From assembly GCA_039090855.1 (NCBI GenBank), contig CM077034.1, positions 16,755,303 through 16,819,302 on the forward strand: 64,000 nt of DNA, in the 5' to 3' direction. Every line of letters starts with the position of its first letter. The first letter of the stretch is position 1. This DNA is from Macrothele yani. Taxonomy: Eukaryota > Arthropoda > Arachnida > Araneae > Macrothelidae. A model generated the notes under the pieces. That model was not told where the DNA came from. It saw nothing but the letters and a program-made list of their open reading frames with translations, and did not search any database. The position numbers and the translations under genes are program-made. Below are positions 29,393 through 41,108 of the stretch, in pieces.

Positions 29393-32066
29393 CAGATTTC
29401 CCACTCAACCTGCAAAACAGGGAAAACCTGGAATTCTCAGGGAATTTGAAAATGGTTCCAAAAATCAGGGAAAATTACCCCCCCCCCTTTTTTTTGTAAA
29501 AATCAATGGGTACTTTATTTTGCCAAAACAACTTATTTTTTCAAGATTTAAAACTTTTGCTTGCTATTACTGCTTGCCTAGACATTGTAGATCTTACTTT
29601 CAGTTATATTAAGTATTTCCTTTATTCTCTAAAAAAAGACGCAAAAGTAAATTTTTAAAATTGCCAGTTATTAAGCTTTTGCTCAATTACTGCAGGCAGT
29701 TGCTTATAACATGGAACAATTAGGCACAATGGCTCCTGCTTGAAGAAACACTTCACAAGAGAACCAACCAAATGATGGATCAAAGTCCTTTGTCTGTTGG
29801 TTCTCTTGAAACATGTTTCTTTGAACAGAGCCATTCCATCATTAAGCTTAGCTGCATTGTGTTATAGAAAAACTGAAACTATTCAACTGACAGATTTTTT
29901 CTTACATATGACCTGTTTCTATGGGAATGTATTTACAAAATCCGTGAATTTTTAAAATTGCCAGTTCATTAAGCTTTTGTTCAGAAATTAATCTGCACAG
30001 TTAGTTGTTATAACATGGAACAATTAGGCCCAATGGCTCCTGCTTGAAGAAACACTTAACAAGAGAACCAACCAAATGATGGATCAAAGTCCTTTGTCTG
30101 TTGGTTCTCTTGAAACATGTTTCTTTGAACAGAGCCATTCCATCATTAAGCTTAGCTGCATTGTGTTATAGAAAAACTGAAACTATTCAACTGACAGATT
30201 TTTTCTTACATATGACCTGTTTCTATGGGAATGTATTTACAAAATTGAATTTTTAAAATTGCCAGTTATTAAGCTTTTGTTCAATTTCTGCAGGCAGTTG
30301 TTATAACATGGAACAATTAGGCACAATGTCTCCTGCTTGAAGGAAACACTTAACAAGAGAACCAACCAAATGATGGATCAAAGTCCTTTGTCTGTTGGTT
30401 CTCTTGAAACATGTTTCTTTGAACAGAGCCATTCCATCATTAAGCTTAGCTGCATTGTGTTATAGAAAAACTGAAACTATTCAACTGACAGATTTTTTCT
30501 TACATATGACCTGTTTCTATGGGAATGTATTTACAAATTCCGTGTGGGTAGTATTCACAAAAGTTCACGGAACTTTGGTACAGAAAATAATGTGCACAGT
30601 TAGTTGTTATTAATGAAAAGATGATGGATCAAAGTCCTTTGTCTGTTGGTTCTCTTGAAACATGTTTCTTTGAACAGAGCCATTCCATCATTAAGCTTAG
30701 CTGCATTGTGTTATAGAAAAACTGAAACTATTCAACTGACAGATTTTTCTTACATATGACCTGTTTCTATGGGAATGTATTTACAAATTCCGTGTGGGTA
30801 GTATTCACAAATTGCCAGTTCACGGAACTTTGGTACAGAAAATAATGTGCAGGCAAAGTTGTTATAACATGAAAAGATGATGGATCAAAGTCCTTTGTCT
30901 GTTGGTTCTCTTGAAACATGTTTCTTTGAACAGAGCCATTCCATCATTAAGCTTAGCTGCATTGTGTTATAGAAAAACTGAAACTATTCAACTGACAGAT
31001 TTTTTCTTACATATGACCTGTTTCTATGGGAATGTATTTACAAATTGCGTGTGGGTAGTATTCACAAAAGTTAACGGAACTTTGGTACAGAAAATAATGT
31101 GCACAGTTAGTTGTTATTAATGAAAAGATGATGGATCAAAGTCCTTTCTCTGTTGGTTCTCTTGAAACATGTTTCTTTGAACAGAGCCATTCCATCATTA
31201 AGCTTAGCTGCATTGTGTTATAGAAAAACTGAAACTATTCAACTGACAGATTTTTTCTTACATATGACCTGTTTCTATGGGAATGTATTTACAAATTCCG
31301 TGTGGGTAGTATTCACAAAAGTTCACGGAACTTTGGTACAGAAAATAATGTGCACAGTTAGTTGTTATTAATGAAAAGATGATGGATCAAAGTCCTTTGT
31401 CTGTTGGTTCTCTTGAAACATGTTTCTTTGAACAGAGCCATTCCATCATTAAGCTTAGCTGCATTGTGTTATAGAAAAACTGAAACTATTCAACTGACAG
31501 ATTTTTTCTTACATATGACCTGTTTCTATGAGAATGTATTTACAAATTCCGTGTGGGTAGTATTCACAAAAGTTCACGGAACTTTGGTACAGAAAATAAT
31601 GTGCACAGTTAGTTGTTATTAATGAAAAGATGATGGATCAAAGTCCTTTGTCTGTTGGTTCTCTTGAAACATGTTTCTTTGAACAGAGCCATTCCATCAT
31701 TAAGCTTAGCTGCATTGTGTTATAGAAAAACTGAAACTATTCAACTGACAGATTTTTTCTTACATATGACCTGTTTCTATGGGATTGTATTTACAAATTC
31801 CGTGTGGGTAGTATTCACAAAAGTTCACGGAACTTTGGTACAGAAAATAATGTGCACAGTTGGTTGTTATAAATGAAAAGCAGGTAATTTTATAAAGACA
31901 AATTGCGTAAAGAATTTGGAAGTGTGTGCTTTGGTGAGAAAAATGAATGGAATGGAATGAAATGTAACAATTCTTTGCAACATGCTACTCTGGAAAATTT
32001 TAAAAACCACGTGGAGAACCTGGAAAAGTCAGGGAATTTTTTTATTACTTTTGAGTGGGAACCCTG
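29393..32066. mobile_element. Non-autonomous DNA transposon, copy C, expanded to 2.67 kb
   Basis: Ends CAGATTTCCCACTCAACC (left) and AGTGGGAACCCTG (right), with the 5-bp duplication TGCTA at 29388-29392 and 32067-32071. The interior has three units of roughly 290-300 bp followed by five units of 251 bp: GATGATGGATCAAAG occurs at 30620, 30876, 31127, 31378 and 31629. The 251-bp units are nearly identical, pointing to recent expansion. No transposase. Confidence 0.85.
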
Positions 32067-32109
32067 TGCTAATGTAAGTAAACGTCATTTACGTAACGTA
32101 TTTGCAGAA

Positions 32110-32135
32110 CACGTGGTCACGTGTGTTACCACGTG
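32110..32135. promoter_or_regulatory. Cluster of three CACGTG sites
   Basis: CACGTG at 32110, 32118 and 32130 within 26 bp; the outer pair forms an inverted CACGTGGT..ACCACGTG. CACGTG is the E-box bound by bHLH factors. There is no gene nearby to support function. Confidence 0.4.
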
Positions 32136-32140
32136 ATCTG

Positions 32141-32206
32141 GGCAACTAGTATTTAAGACAGCTGCTCGACAGTAATCGTCGGACAGCTGTCTTAATACTA
32201 GTTGCC
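32141..32206. other. Long hairpin with near-perfect 23-bp arms
   Basis: GGCAACTAGTATTTAAGACA plus GCTG (32141-32164) pairs with 32184-32206 with one bulged base; the loop is 19 nt. It lies between the transposon end at 32066 and the SINE-related sequence at 32210. Confidence 0.85.
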
Positions 32207-32209
32207 GTG

Positions 32210-32345
32210 AAAAGGACCTTAGGTTCGATCCCAGGCAGGTACGAACGCTCGTTCCACTAAATATCCGCCGTGCGTCGGATGGGCACGTTAAGCCGTCGGA
32301 CCCCGGGTATTGGCCCCCCGGCAATAAATAAGGGCGTCTTACTCC
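32210..32345 (+). mobile_element. SINE fragment (GCACGTTAAG family)
   Basis: Has a B-box-like GGTTCGATCCCAGG followed by ATCCGCCGTGCGTCGGATGG and GGCACGTTAAGCC. The same order, with changes, is seen in the full copy at 34806. The tRNA-like A box is missing. It runs directly into the 197-bp array. Confidence 0.65.
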
Positions 32346-34615
32346 CCCTTTCTACTTCGCTTCCGTGTCACTTTCCTATCGGGCACTCTAGCCCAAATCT
32401 CCTAGCTTCCTATTTCTAAGGGTTGTTTAAGACCTGGTGTCAGACACTTCGTTCCTAAAATCCTCTACATATGATCTGATCTGATCTACTAGAGCATTGA
32501 ATGGGCATGTTAAGCCTTCTGACCCCCAGTAGTAAATAAGGGCGTCTTCTACCTCGCTTTCGTGTCACTTTCCTATCGGGCACTCTAGCCCAAATCTCCT
32601 AGCTTCCTATTTCTAAGGGTTGTTTAAGACCTGGGGTCAGACACTTCGTTCCTAAAATCCTCTACATATGATCTGATCTGATCTACTAGAGCATTGAATG
32701 GGCATGTTAAGCCTTCTGACCCCCAGTAGTAAATAAGGGCGTCTTCTACCTCGCTTTCGTGTCACTTTCCTATCGGGCACTCTAGCCCAAATCTCCTAGC
32801 TTCCTATTTCTAAGGGTTGTTTAAGACCTGGGGTCAGACACTTCGTTCCTAAAATCCTCTACATATGATCTGATCTGATCTACTAGAGCATTGAATGGGC
32901 ATGTTAAGCCTTCTGACCCCCAGTAGTAAATAAGGGCGTCTTCTACCTCGCTTTCGTGTCACTTTCCTATCGGGCACTCTAGCCCAAATCTCCTAGCTTC
33001 CTATTTCTAAGGGTTGTTTAAGACCTGGGGTCAGACACTTCGTTCCTAAAATCCTCTACATATGATCTGATCTGATCTACTAGAGCATTGAATGGGCATG
33101 TTAAGCCTTCTGACCCCCAGTAGTAAATAAGGGCGTCTTCTACCTCGCTTTCGTGTCACTTTCCTATCGGGCACTCTAGCCCAAATCTCCTAGCTTCCTA
33201 TTTCTAAGGGTTGTTTAAGACCTGGGGTCAGACACTTCGTTCCTAAAATCCTCTACATATGATCTGATCTGATCTACTAGAGCATTGAATGGGCATGTTA
33301 AGCCTTCTGACCCCCAGTAGTAAATAAGGGCGTCTTCTACCTCGCTTTCGTGTCACTTTCCTATCGGGCACTCTAGCCCAAATCTCCTAGCTTCCTATTT
33401 CTAAGGGTTGTTTAAGACCTGGGGTCAGACACTTCGTTCCTAAAATCCTCTACATATGATCAGATCTGATCTACTAGAGCATTGAATGGGCACGTTAAGC
33501 CTTCTGACCCCCAGTAGTAAATAAGGGCGTCTTCTACCTCGCTTTCGTGTCACTTTCCTATCGGGCACTCTAGCCCAAATCTCCTAGCTTCCTATTTCTA
33601 AGGGTTGTTTAAGACCTGGGGTCAGACACTTCGTTCCTAAAATCCTCTACATATGATCTGATCTGATCTACTAGAGCATTGAATGGGCACGTTAAGCCTT
33701 CTGACCCCCAGTAGTAAATAAGGGCGTCTTCTTCCTCGCTTCGTGTCACTTTCCTATCGGGCACTCTAGCCTAAATCTCCTAGCTTTCTATTTCTAAGGG
33801 TTGTTTAAGACCTGGGGTCAGACACTCCCTTCCTAAAATCTTCTACATATGATCAGATCTGATCTACTAGAGCATTGAATGGGCACGTTAAGCCTTCTGA
33901 CCCCCAGTAGTAAATAAGGGCGTCTTCTACCTCGCTTTCGTGTCACTTTCCTATCGGGCACTCTAGCCCAAATCTCCTAGCTTCCTATTTCTAAGGGTTG
34001 TTTAAGACCTGGGGTCAGACACTTCGTTCCTAAAATCCTCTACATATGATCAAATCTGATCTACTAGAGCATTGAATGGGCACGTTAAGCCTTCTGACCC
34101 CCAGTAGTAAATAAGGGCGTCTTCTACCTCGCTTTCGTGTCACTTTCCTATCGGGCACTCTAGCCCAAATCTCCTAGCTTCCTATTTCTAAGGGTTGTTT
34201 AAGACCTGGGGTCAGACACTTCGTTCCTAAAATCCTCTACATATGATCAGATCTGATCTACTAGAGCATTGAATGGGCACGTTAAGCCTTCTGACCCCCA
34301 GTAGTAAATAAGGGCATCTTCTACCTCCCTTCCGTGTCACTTTCCTATCGGGCACTGTAGCCCAAATCTCCTAGCTTCCTATTTCTAAGGGTTGTTTAAG
34401 ACCTGGGGTCAGACACTTCGTTCCTAAAATCCTCTACATACGATCAGATCTGATCTACTAGAGCATTGAATGGGCACGTTAAGCCTTCTGACCCCCAGTA
34501 GTAAATAAGGGCGTCTTCTTCCTCGCTTCGTGTCACTTTCCTATCGGGCACTCTAGCCTAAATCTCCTAGCTTTCTATTTCTAAGGGTTGTTTAAGACTT
34601 GGGGTCAGACACTCA
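32346..34615 (+). repeat. 197-bp satellite derived from a SINE body
   Basis: AGAGCATTGAATGGGC recurs at 32491, 32688, 32885, 33082, 33279, 33476, 33673 and 33869 (197-bp steps, one of 196) and on to about 34465. Units contain GGGCACGTTAAGCC and GACCCCCAG, the same as the SINE body at 32285 and 34935. About 11-12 units, very similar; some share variants (GATCAGATCTGATC) in later units. Confidence 0.92.
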
Positions 34616-34805
34616 CAGTTTAAGACTTGGGGTTACCGACGCACCAACCAGACGGGCTCCTACAATATGCACTCTTTGGAACTCCGACAGGTTACTACTC
34701 ATTGTGCCTTCACCTGGAACGAAATTGGGCGAACACCGATTCACAATGCAATCACACAGACCCTTGAGACTACATAAGCAATACTTTCTTACAAAAAATA
34801 AAAAA
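34616..34805. other. Unassigned spacer
   Basis: Short segment between the satellite and the next SINE copy; no recognisable domain in its frames. Confidence 0.4.
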
Positions 34806-35040
34806 ATGGAGCCGCGGATGGCCTAGTGGTTAGCGAATCAGACTATCAATGCAAGGTCCTCAGGTTTGAGCCTGGCTGATCTTTAAGAGATGGTGGGATT
34901 TACTAACAATCGCTGAATATCCGCTGTGCATCGGACTAGCACGTTAAGTGACGACCCCCAGGCTGGACCCACTGGTTAAATGGGTATCCTTTCCTATGCC
35001 ACCCCCTAAAATTCTCTCACCCCTCTATGTGCAATATCGT
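34806..35040 (+). mobile_element. tRNA-derived SINE (GCACGTTAAG family)
   Basis: Head with A box (ATGGCCTAGTGG) and B box (GGTTTGAGCCTGG), then GAATATCCGCTGTGCATCGG, AGCACGTTAAGTGACGACCC and CCTATGCCACCCCCT. It supplies the reference order for the fragment at 32210 and the 197-bp satellite. It leads into the 166-bp array. Confidence 0.75.
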
Positions 35041-35042
35041 AC

Positions 35043-36374
35043 TTGTACGGTGGCGCCATCTACTGTACTCAAATCTCACTACAAACTGTTCTGTCAAAGT
35101 CGCTAGACTTGCTCTCATTCCTTCCGTTTCTGTGTCCTGCCCAAAAGGCGATCTCGCTGTAGGAAGCTGGGACCTGAACTCTACTCACTGTGGACGGAAG
35201 TCCTACAAGAAGACGGTGGCGCCATCTACTGTACTCTAATCTCACTACAAACTTCTGTCAAAGTCGCTAGACTTGCTCTCATTCCTTCCGTTTCTGTGTC
35301 CTGCCCAAAAGGCGATCTCGCTGTAGGTGGCTGGGACCTGAACTCTACTCACTGTGGACGGAAGTCCTACAAGAAGACGGTGGCGCCATCTACTGTACTC
35401 TAATCTCACTACAAACTGTTCTGTCAAAGTCGCTAGACTTGCTCTCATTCCTTCCGTTTCTGTGTCCTGACCAAAAGGCGATCTCGCTGTAGGTGGCTGG
35501 GACCTGAACTCTACTCACTGTGGACGGAAGTCCTACAAGAAGACGGTGGCGCCATCTACTGTACTCTAATCTCACTACAAACTGTTCTGTCAAAGTCGCT
35601 AGACTTGCTCTCATTCCTTCCGTTTCTGTGTCCTGCCCAAAAGGCGATCTCGCTGTAGGAAGCTGGGACCTAAACTCTGCCCACTGTGGACGGAAGTCCT
35701 ACACGAAGACGGTGGCGCCATCTACTGCACTCTAATCTCACTACAAACTGTTCTGTCAAAGTCGCTAGACTTGCTCTCATTCCTTCCGTTTCTGTGTCCT
35801 GCCCAAAAGGCGATCTCGCTGTAGGTGGCTGGGACCTGAACTCTACTCACTGTGGACGGAAGTCCTACAAGAAGACGGTGGCGCCATCTACTGTACTCTA
35901 ATCTCACTACAAACTGTTCTGTCAAAGTCGCTAGACTTGCTCTCATTCCTTCCGTTTCTGTGTCCTGCCCAAAAGGCGATCTCGCTGTAGGTGGCTGGGA
36001 CCTAAACTCTACTCACTGAGGACGGAAGTCCTACAAGAAGACGGTGGCGCCATCTACTGTACTCTAATCTCACTACAAACTGTTCTGTCAAAGTCGCTAG
36101 ACTTGCTCTCATTCCTTCCGTTTCTGTGTCCTGCGCAAAAGGCGATCTCGCTGTAGGTGGCTGGGACCTAAATTCTACTCACTGTGGACGGAAGTCCTAC
36201 AAGAAAACGGTGGCGCCATCTACTGTACTGTAATCTCACTACAAACTGTTCTGTCAAAGTCGCTAGACTTGCTCTCATTCCTTCCGTTTCTGTGTCCTGC
36301 CCAAAAGGCGATCTCGCTGTAGGTGGCTGGGACCTAAACTCTACTCACTGTGGACGGAAGTCCTACAAGAAAAT
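35043..36374 (+). repeat. 166-bp satellite, eight units
   Basis: GGTGGCGCCATCTACTG recurs at 35049, 35215, 35379, 35545, 35711, 35877, 36043 and 36209. The unit includes TCGCTAGACTTGCTCTCATT and CAAAAGGCGATCTCGCTGTA. Frames of about 71 codons repeat per unit but 166 is not a multiple of three, so no continuous coding frame exists. Confidence 0.95.
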
Positions 36375-37115
36375 GACAAATACAAAAAAAAAAAAAATTG
36401 CAGCTACATGTCCGTTTTACTCAAAAAGCACCACATACGAAAAGTCACTGTTTTCAGCGAGGTGCTTTCATCATTTTGTACAACCCCTGTATGTATATTC
36501 AATATTTTTTGATGAAAACTTTGTGAAAAACTAGAATTTAGGAATGTATGATCATTAAGTGAACTTTTGCACCCAATTAATTTTCAGCTTTTTTTTTTTT
36601 TTTTTTTATTTTGTAGAACGCCGGTTTCTTTAGCAGAATTAAAACGTCAAAGTGCTCGCTCACCACGGTGTAATTGAAACCGTAAATCTTCCTGAGAGCA
36701 AAGTATGGGGTCTTTATAATAAAAAGGAACTTGATGCGTTTGTCAGTATCCAACAAACAGTAATTGCTTTTCTGCAATCTTATTGTTTTTTTATCTGCAA
36801 CAATCCTGGTAACTCTGCGGGAAACGAAGGAGACCAAATGCATTAATTCCACTTTAAAATTTTCTGTGCTATTATTCGTACTCCATTCTTTGTTTCTCCT
36901 GGTAATGAATTACTTAGGTTCAAATGTCTTGCACAGTGTAAAAAAAAAAATTCTGAAAATCACGTGTCATTTCTTTCGTGAATTAACGAAGCATGTGTCT
37001 GATACAACCTTTCTCGTGAAATGACAGAAATAAACATGAATTTCACGGATTTTTTGTACCACGGGAAAAATTCTGAACTTTCAGATCCACCCCCCACCCC
37101 CCACCCCTTTTTTTT
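36375..37115. other. No recognisable gene
   Basis: AT-rich, with an A run after 36384, a T run at about 36590, and a C-rich stretch at 37087-37108. Frames up to 116 codons overlap the array end or show no domain. Confidence 0.45.
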
Positions 37116-37118
37116 TTG

Positions 37119-37222
37119 AGGTTTAACGACCACCGTGAGCAACTCAATGGGCTATAAGCAGTCGCTTGTCCCGAACTTAGGGCCTCCACGGAAGGGAGAG
37201 AGCCAGTGCCGTAAATAATTAT
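37119..37222 (-). mobile_element. SINE body fragment
   Basis: GAGGTTTAACGACCACCGTG to GCCAGTGCCGTAA is the body of the GCCGCCCCGGTGG SINE family in minus orientation; the tRNA-like head is missing. Confidence 0.8.
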
Positions 37223-37277
37223 ACACGAGTTTCTTCCGCTGATTCGCGGAATTCCGCTTTTTTTTTTTTTTTTTTTT

Positions 37278-38436
37278 GATTGGAGGTTTAACGACCACCG
37301 TGGAGCAACTCAATGGGCTATAAGCAGTCGTCCGTCCCTAATTTAGGGTCACTGGTTCCAGGGAAGGGAGAGAGCCAGTGCCGTAAGACAAACACAACAT
37401 CCATTCATTGATTGATTGGAGGTTTAACGACCACCGTGGAGCAACTCAATGGGCTATAAGCAGTCGCTCGTCCCTAATTTAGGGTCACTGGTTCCAGGGA
37501 AGGGAGAGAGCCAGTGCCGTAAGACAAACACAACATCCATTCATTGATTGATTGGAGGTTTAACGACCACCGTGAGCAACTCAACGGGCTACAAGCAGTT
37601 GCCCGTCCCTAATTTAGGGTCACTGGTTCCAGGGAAGGGAGAGAGCCAGTGCCGTAAGACAAACACAACATCCATTCATTGATTTATTGGACGTTTAACG
37701 ACCACCGTGAGCAACTCAATGGGCTATAAGCAGTCGCCCGTCCCTAATTTAGGGTCACTGGTTCCAGGGAAGGGAGAGAGCCAGTGCCGTAAGACAAACA
37801 CAACATCCATTCATTGATTTATTGGACGTTTAACGACCACCGTGAGCAACTCAATGGGCTATAAGCAGTCGCCCGTCCCTAATTTAGGGTCACTGGTTCC
37901 AGGGAAGGGAGAGAGCCAGTGCCGTAAGACAAACACAACATCCATTCATTGATTGATTGGAGGTTTAACGACCACCGTGAGCAACTCAACGGGCTACAAG
38001 CAGTTGCCCGTCCCTAATTTAGGGTCACTGGTTCCAGGGAAGGGAGAGAGCCAGTGCCGTAAGACAAACACAACATCCATTCATTGATTGATTGGAGGTT
38101 TAACGACCACCGTGGAGCAACTCAATGGGCTATAAGCAGTCGCCCGTCCCTAATTTAGGGTCACAGGTTCCAGGGAAGGCAGAGAGCCAGTGCCGTAAGA
38201 CAAACACAACATCCATTCATTGATTGATTGGAGGTTTAACGACCACCGTGAGCAACTCAATGGGCTATAAGCAGTCGCCCGTCCCTAATTTAGGGTCACT
38301 GGTTCCAGGGAAGGGAGAGAGCCAGTGCCGTAAGACAAACACAACATCCATGCCTGACCGGGATTCGAACCCAGACCCCTTACGGACGAATTATCAGAGG
38401 CCAACGCCTTAGACCACTGCGCCACCGGGGGCGGGG
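37278..38436 (-). repeat. Tandem array of SINE bodies, eight units of 135-136 bp
   Basis: GTTTAACGACCACCG recurs at 37286, 37422, 37558, 37693, 37828, 37963, 38098 and 38234. Each unit is the 3' body of the SINE family seen at 27.7 and 52 kb, joined by (TGAT)n-type tail sequence. Only the last unit (38220-38436) continues into the tRNA-like head (B box complement GGATTCGAACC, end CCACCGGGG). Variants such as GATTTATTGGACG are shared by neighbouring units, showing local copying. Confidence 0.95.
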
Positions 38437-38456
38437 GCAGGTTTTTTAGCACGTCT

Positions 38457-38488
<32 letters not shown>

Positions 38489-38560
38489 GATCGTGCTTCT
38501 GTTATCGGTTTGTCCGTCCGTCCGCCTGTACCCACGATATCTCTGCAACTATCAGTCAGA
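38437..38560. other. Poly(A) run and flank
   Basis: About 28 A residues at 38461-38488 followed by unrelated sequence. Confidence 0.6.
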
Positions 38561-38599
38561 TTTGAAAAATTCTTTTTGCATTTGGAAGCTTGAAATATG

Positions 38600-39970
38600 C
38601 AAATGATGATCCTTCATTTCGTTTTTTTTTTTTTTACGATGTGCAATTTAGCCGCTAGAGGGTGTAAATGCAGATGATGTCGAATTCAAAAATACGTTTT
38701 ATTCCACATATTTGCTTCTAAACATCCGCTTGAAAAAAATCTTTTATCTTTCGATTCCATTTATGTCGAAGAGTATTTTGGATATGGTTTCTTTTTCAAA
38801 TTACGTATAGATTTTCCGCTAGGGGGCGTAAAAGTAAATTACATTTTTCCCGATAACTCTTCTTCTAAAACTCCGATTTTTAAAAAAAAAATCTTCAGCG
38901 GATACATCTCCTGATGGAAAATTTTTTGCATATAATTTCAATTTTTTGGTAAAGAATACTTTGGCCAACAGGGGGCGGGGCGTAAGTGTTAAATTTTGCT
39001 TTGGATGTGTTTGCCATAAAATCGGAGCTTCTAAAATATCGATTGAAAAAATTCTTTCGTGGACTGATGCCACTCACATCGATAAACCTTGTCGGAATGT
39101 TTTCTTCTTAAAATATTCCAGTTTCTCCGCCAGGGGGTGTAGATGTGCATCTTATTTTTGTCAATATCTCTACTTCTTGGAGCCCGATTTGAAAAATTCC
39201 TTCTTTGTTTGATAGTGTTTTCCGTGTGACATGTTTTTCATTTAATTTTTAAAATTTTCAAGTAGTTCATAGACTTTTCGGTAGGGGGCGTAAAGGTAAA
39301 TTGCGTTTCCCCCTATATCTCTGCTTCTAAATCTCCGATTTGAAAAATTCTTTCTGAACCGCATACAGCTCCTGATGGAAAATCGTTTGCACATATTTTT
39401 CTAATTTTTAAGTTTTAATTTTCGCTTCTGTTGTATTTGCAGCAAAATATGAGCTTCTAAAATCTCGATTGAAAAAAAAGTCGTTTGTAGACCGATACTA
39501 CTCATGTCGACAAACCTTTTAGAAACATTTTCTTCTTAAAATAGTGCACGGTTTCTACGCCAGAGGGCGTAGATGTATATCTTATTTTGGTTAATATCTC
39601 TACTTCTAAGATTACGATTTGAAAAATTCCTTCTTTGTTGGATAGTGTTTCCGATGCGAAATGTTTTTCCTATAAATTTAAAATTTTCAAGTAAATCATA
39701 GACTTTCCGCTAGGGGGCACAAAGGTAAATTGCGTTTTCTGCGTTATTTCTGCTCCTAAAGCTCTGATTTGAAAAATTCTTCCTGTATCGCATACCAGAC
39801 CTGATGCAAAATATTTTTCACATAACTTTTAATGTTTGGCAAATAATGGTTTAGCCACCAGGGGTCATAAGTGTTAATTTCTGCTTCTGTAGTATTTGTT
39901 GCAAAATCTGGGCTCCTGAAAACTCGACTAATTTTTTTTCTTCGACCGGTACCGCTTTTATGGAAAAACC
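38600..39970. repeat. Old diverged array, about 150-bp unit with AGGGGGCGT core
   Basis: Motifs like CCGCTAGGGGGCGTAAA occur at about 38650, 38815, 38967, 39128, 39280, 39558, 39708 and 39858, each followed by a TCTGCTTCTAAA..CGATTTGAAAAATTC block. Neighbouring units differ strongly while units about 430-465 bp apart are more alike (38815, 39280, 39708), suggesting a three-unit higher order. Confidence 0.75.
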
Positions 39971-39994
39971 TTTTGAGAATACTTTCTTCCTAAG

Positions 39995-41070
39995 GTTACG
40001 ATATTTTTACAATTTTATTTCATTTCATTATTGGTACAATATTGTTCGATTCTGAATGCTTGAACGAAGCCTTTTGATGCGATGGCCACCATGTTTTTAC
40101 AATTTTATTTTATTTCATTTTTTATACAGTATTGTTCGGTTCTGAATGCTTGAATGAAGTCTTTGTGATGCGATGGCCTCCATTTTTTTACAATTTTATT
40201 TTATTTCATTCTTTATACAGTATTGTTCGGTTCTAAATGCTTGAATGAAGCCTTTGTGATGCGATGGCCACCATATTTTTACAAATTTATTTTATTTCAT
40301 TTTTGATACAGTATTGTTCGATTCTAAATGCTTGAATGAAGCCTTTGTGATGCGATGGCCACCATATTTTTGCAATTTTATTTTATTTCATTTTTTATAC
40401 AGTATTGTTCCGTTCTGAATGCTTGAATGAAGCCTTTGTGATGCGATGGCCACCATATTTTTACAATTTTATTTTATTTCATTTTTTATACAGTATTGTT
40501 CGGTTCTGAATGCTCGAATGAAGCCTTTGTGATGCGATGGCCACCATGATTTTACAATTTTATTTTATTTCATTTTTTATACAGTATTGTTCCGTTCTGA
40601 ATGCTTGAATGAAGCCTTTGTGATGCGATGGCCACCATGTTTTTACAATTTTATTTTATTTCACTTTTATACAGCATTGTTCAATTCTGAATGCATGATT
40701 GAAGTCTTTGTGATGCGATGGCCACCATATTTTCGCAATTTTATTTCATTTCATTTTTGGTACAGTATTGTTCGATTCTGAATGCTTGAGTGAAGCTTTT
40801 GGGATGCGATGGCCTCCATATTATTACATTTTTTTTTATTTCATTTTTTATACAGTATTGTTCGGTTCTGAATACTAGAATGAAGTCTTTGTGATGCGAT
40901 GGCCACCATATTTTTACAATTTTATTTCATTTCATTTTCGATATTGTTCGATTCTAAATGATTGAAGAAGCCTTTGTGATGCGATGACCACCAGATTTTT
41001 ACAATTCTATTTTATTTCATTTTCGGCACAGTATTGTTCGATTCTGAATGCTGCCTTTGTGATGCGGTGG
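39995..41070. repeat. 91-bp satellite, about 12 units
   Basis: GATGGCCACC recurs at 40081, 40172, 40263, 40354, 40445 and 40537, then less regularly to 41050. The unit also has GTATTGTTCGGTTCTGAATG and a TTTTATTTTATTTCATTTT block. Ends in a T run at about 41082-41108. Confidence 0.93.
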
Positions 41071-41108
41071 CCACCATATTCTTTTTTTTTTTTTTTTTTT
41101 TTTTTTTT

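Noticed and set aside
30395..31876. Repeated 72-codon frames
   Set aside because: They recur once per 251-bp transposon unit and are not in phase; repetition alone does not make a gene.
35027..36534. Repeated 71-codon frames on both strands
   Set aside because: By-products of the 166-bp satellite, whose unit is not a multiple of three.
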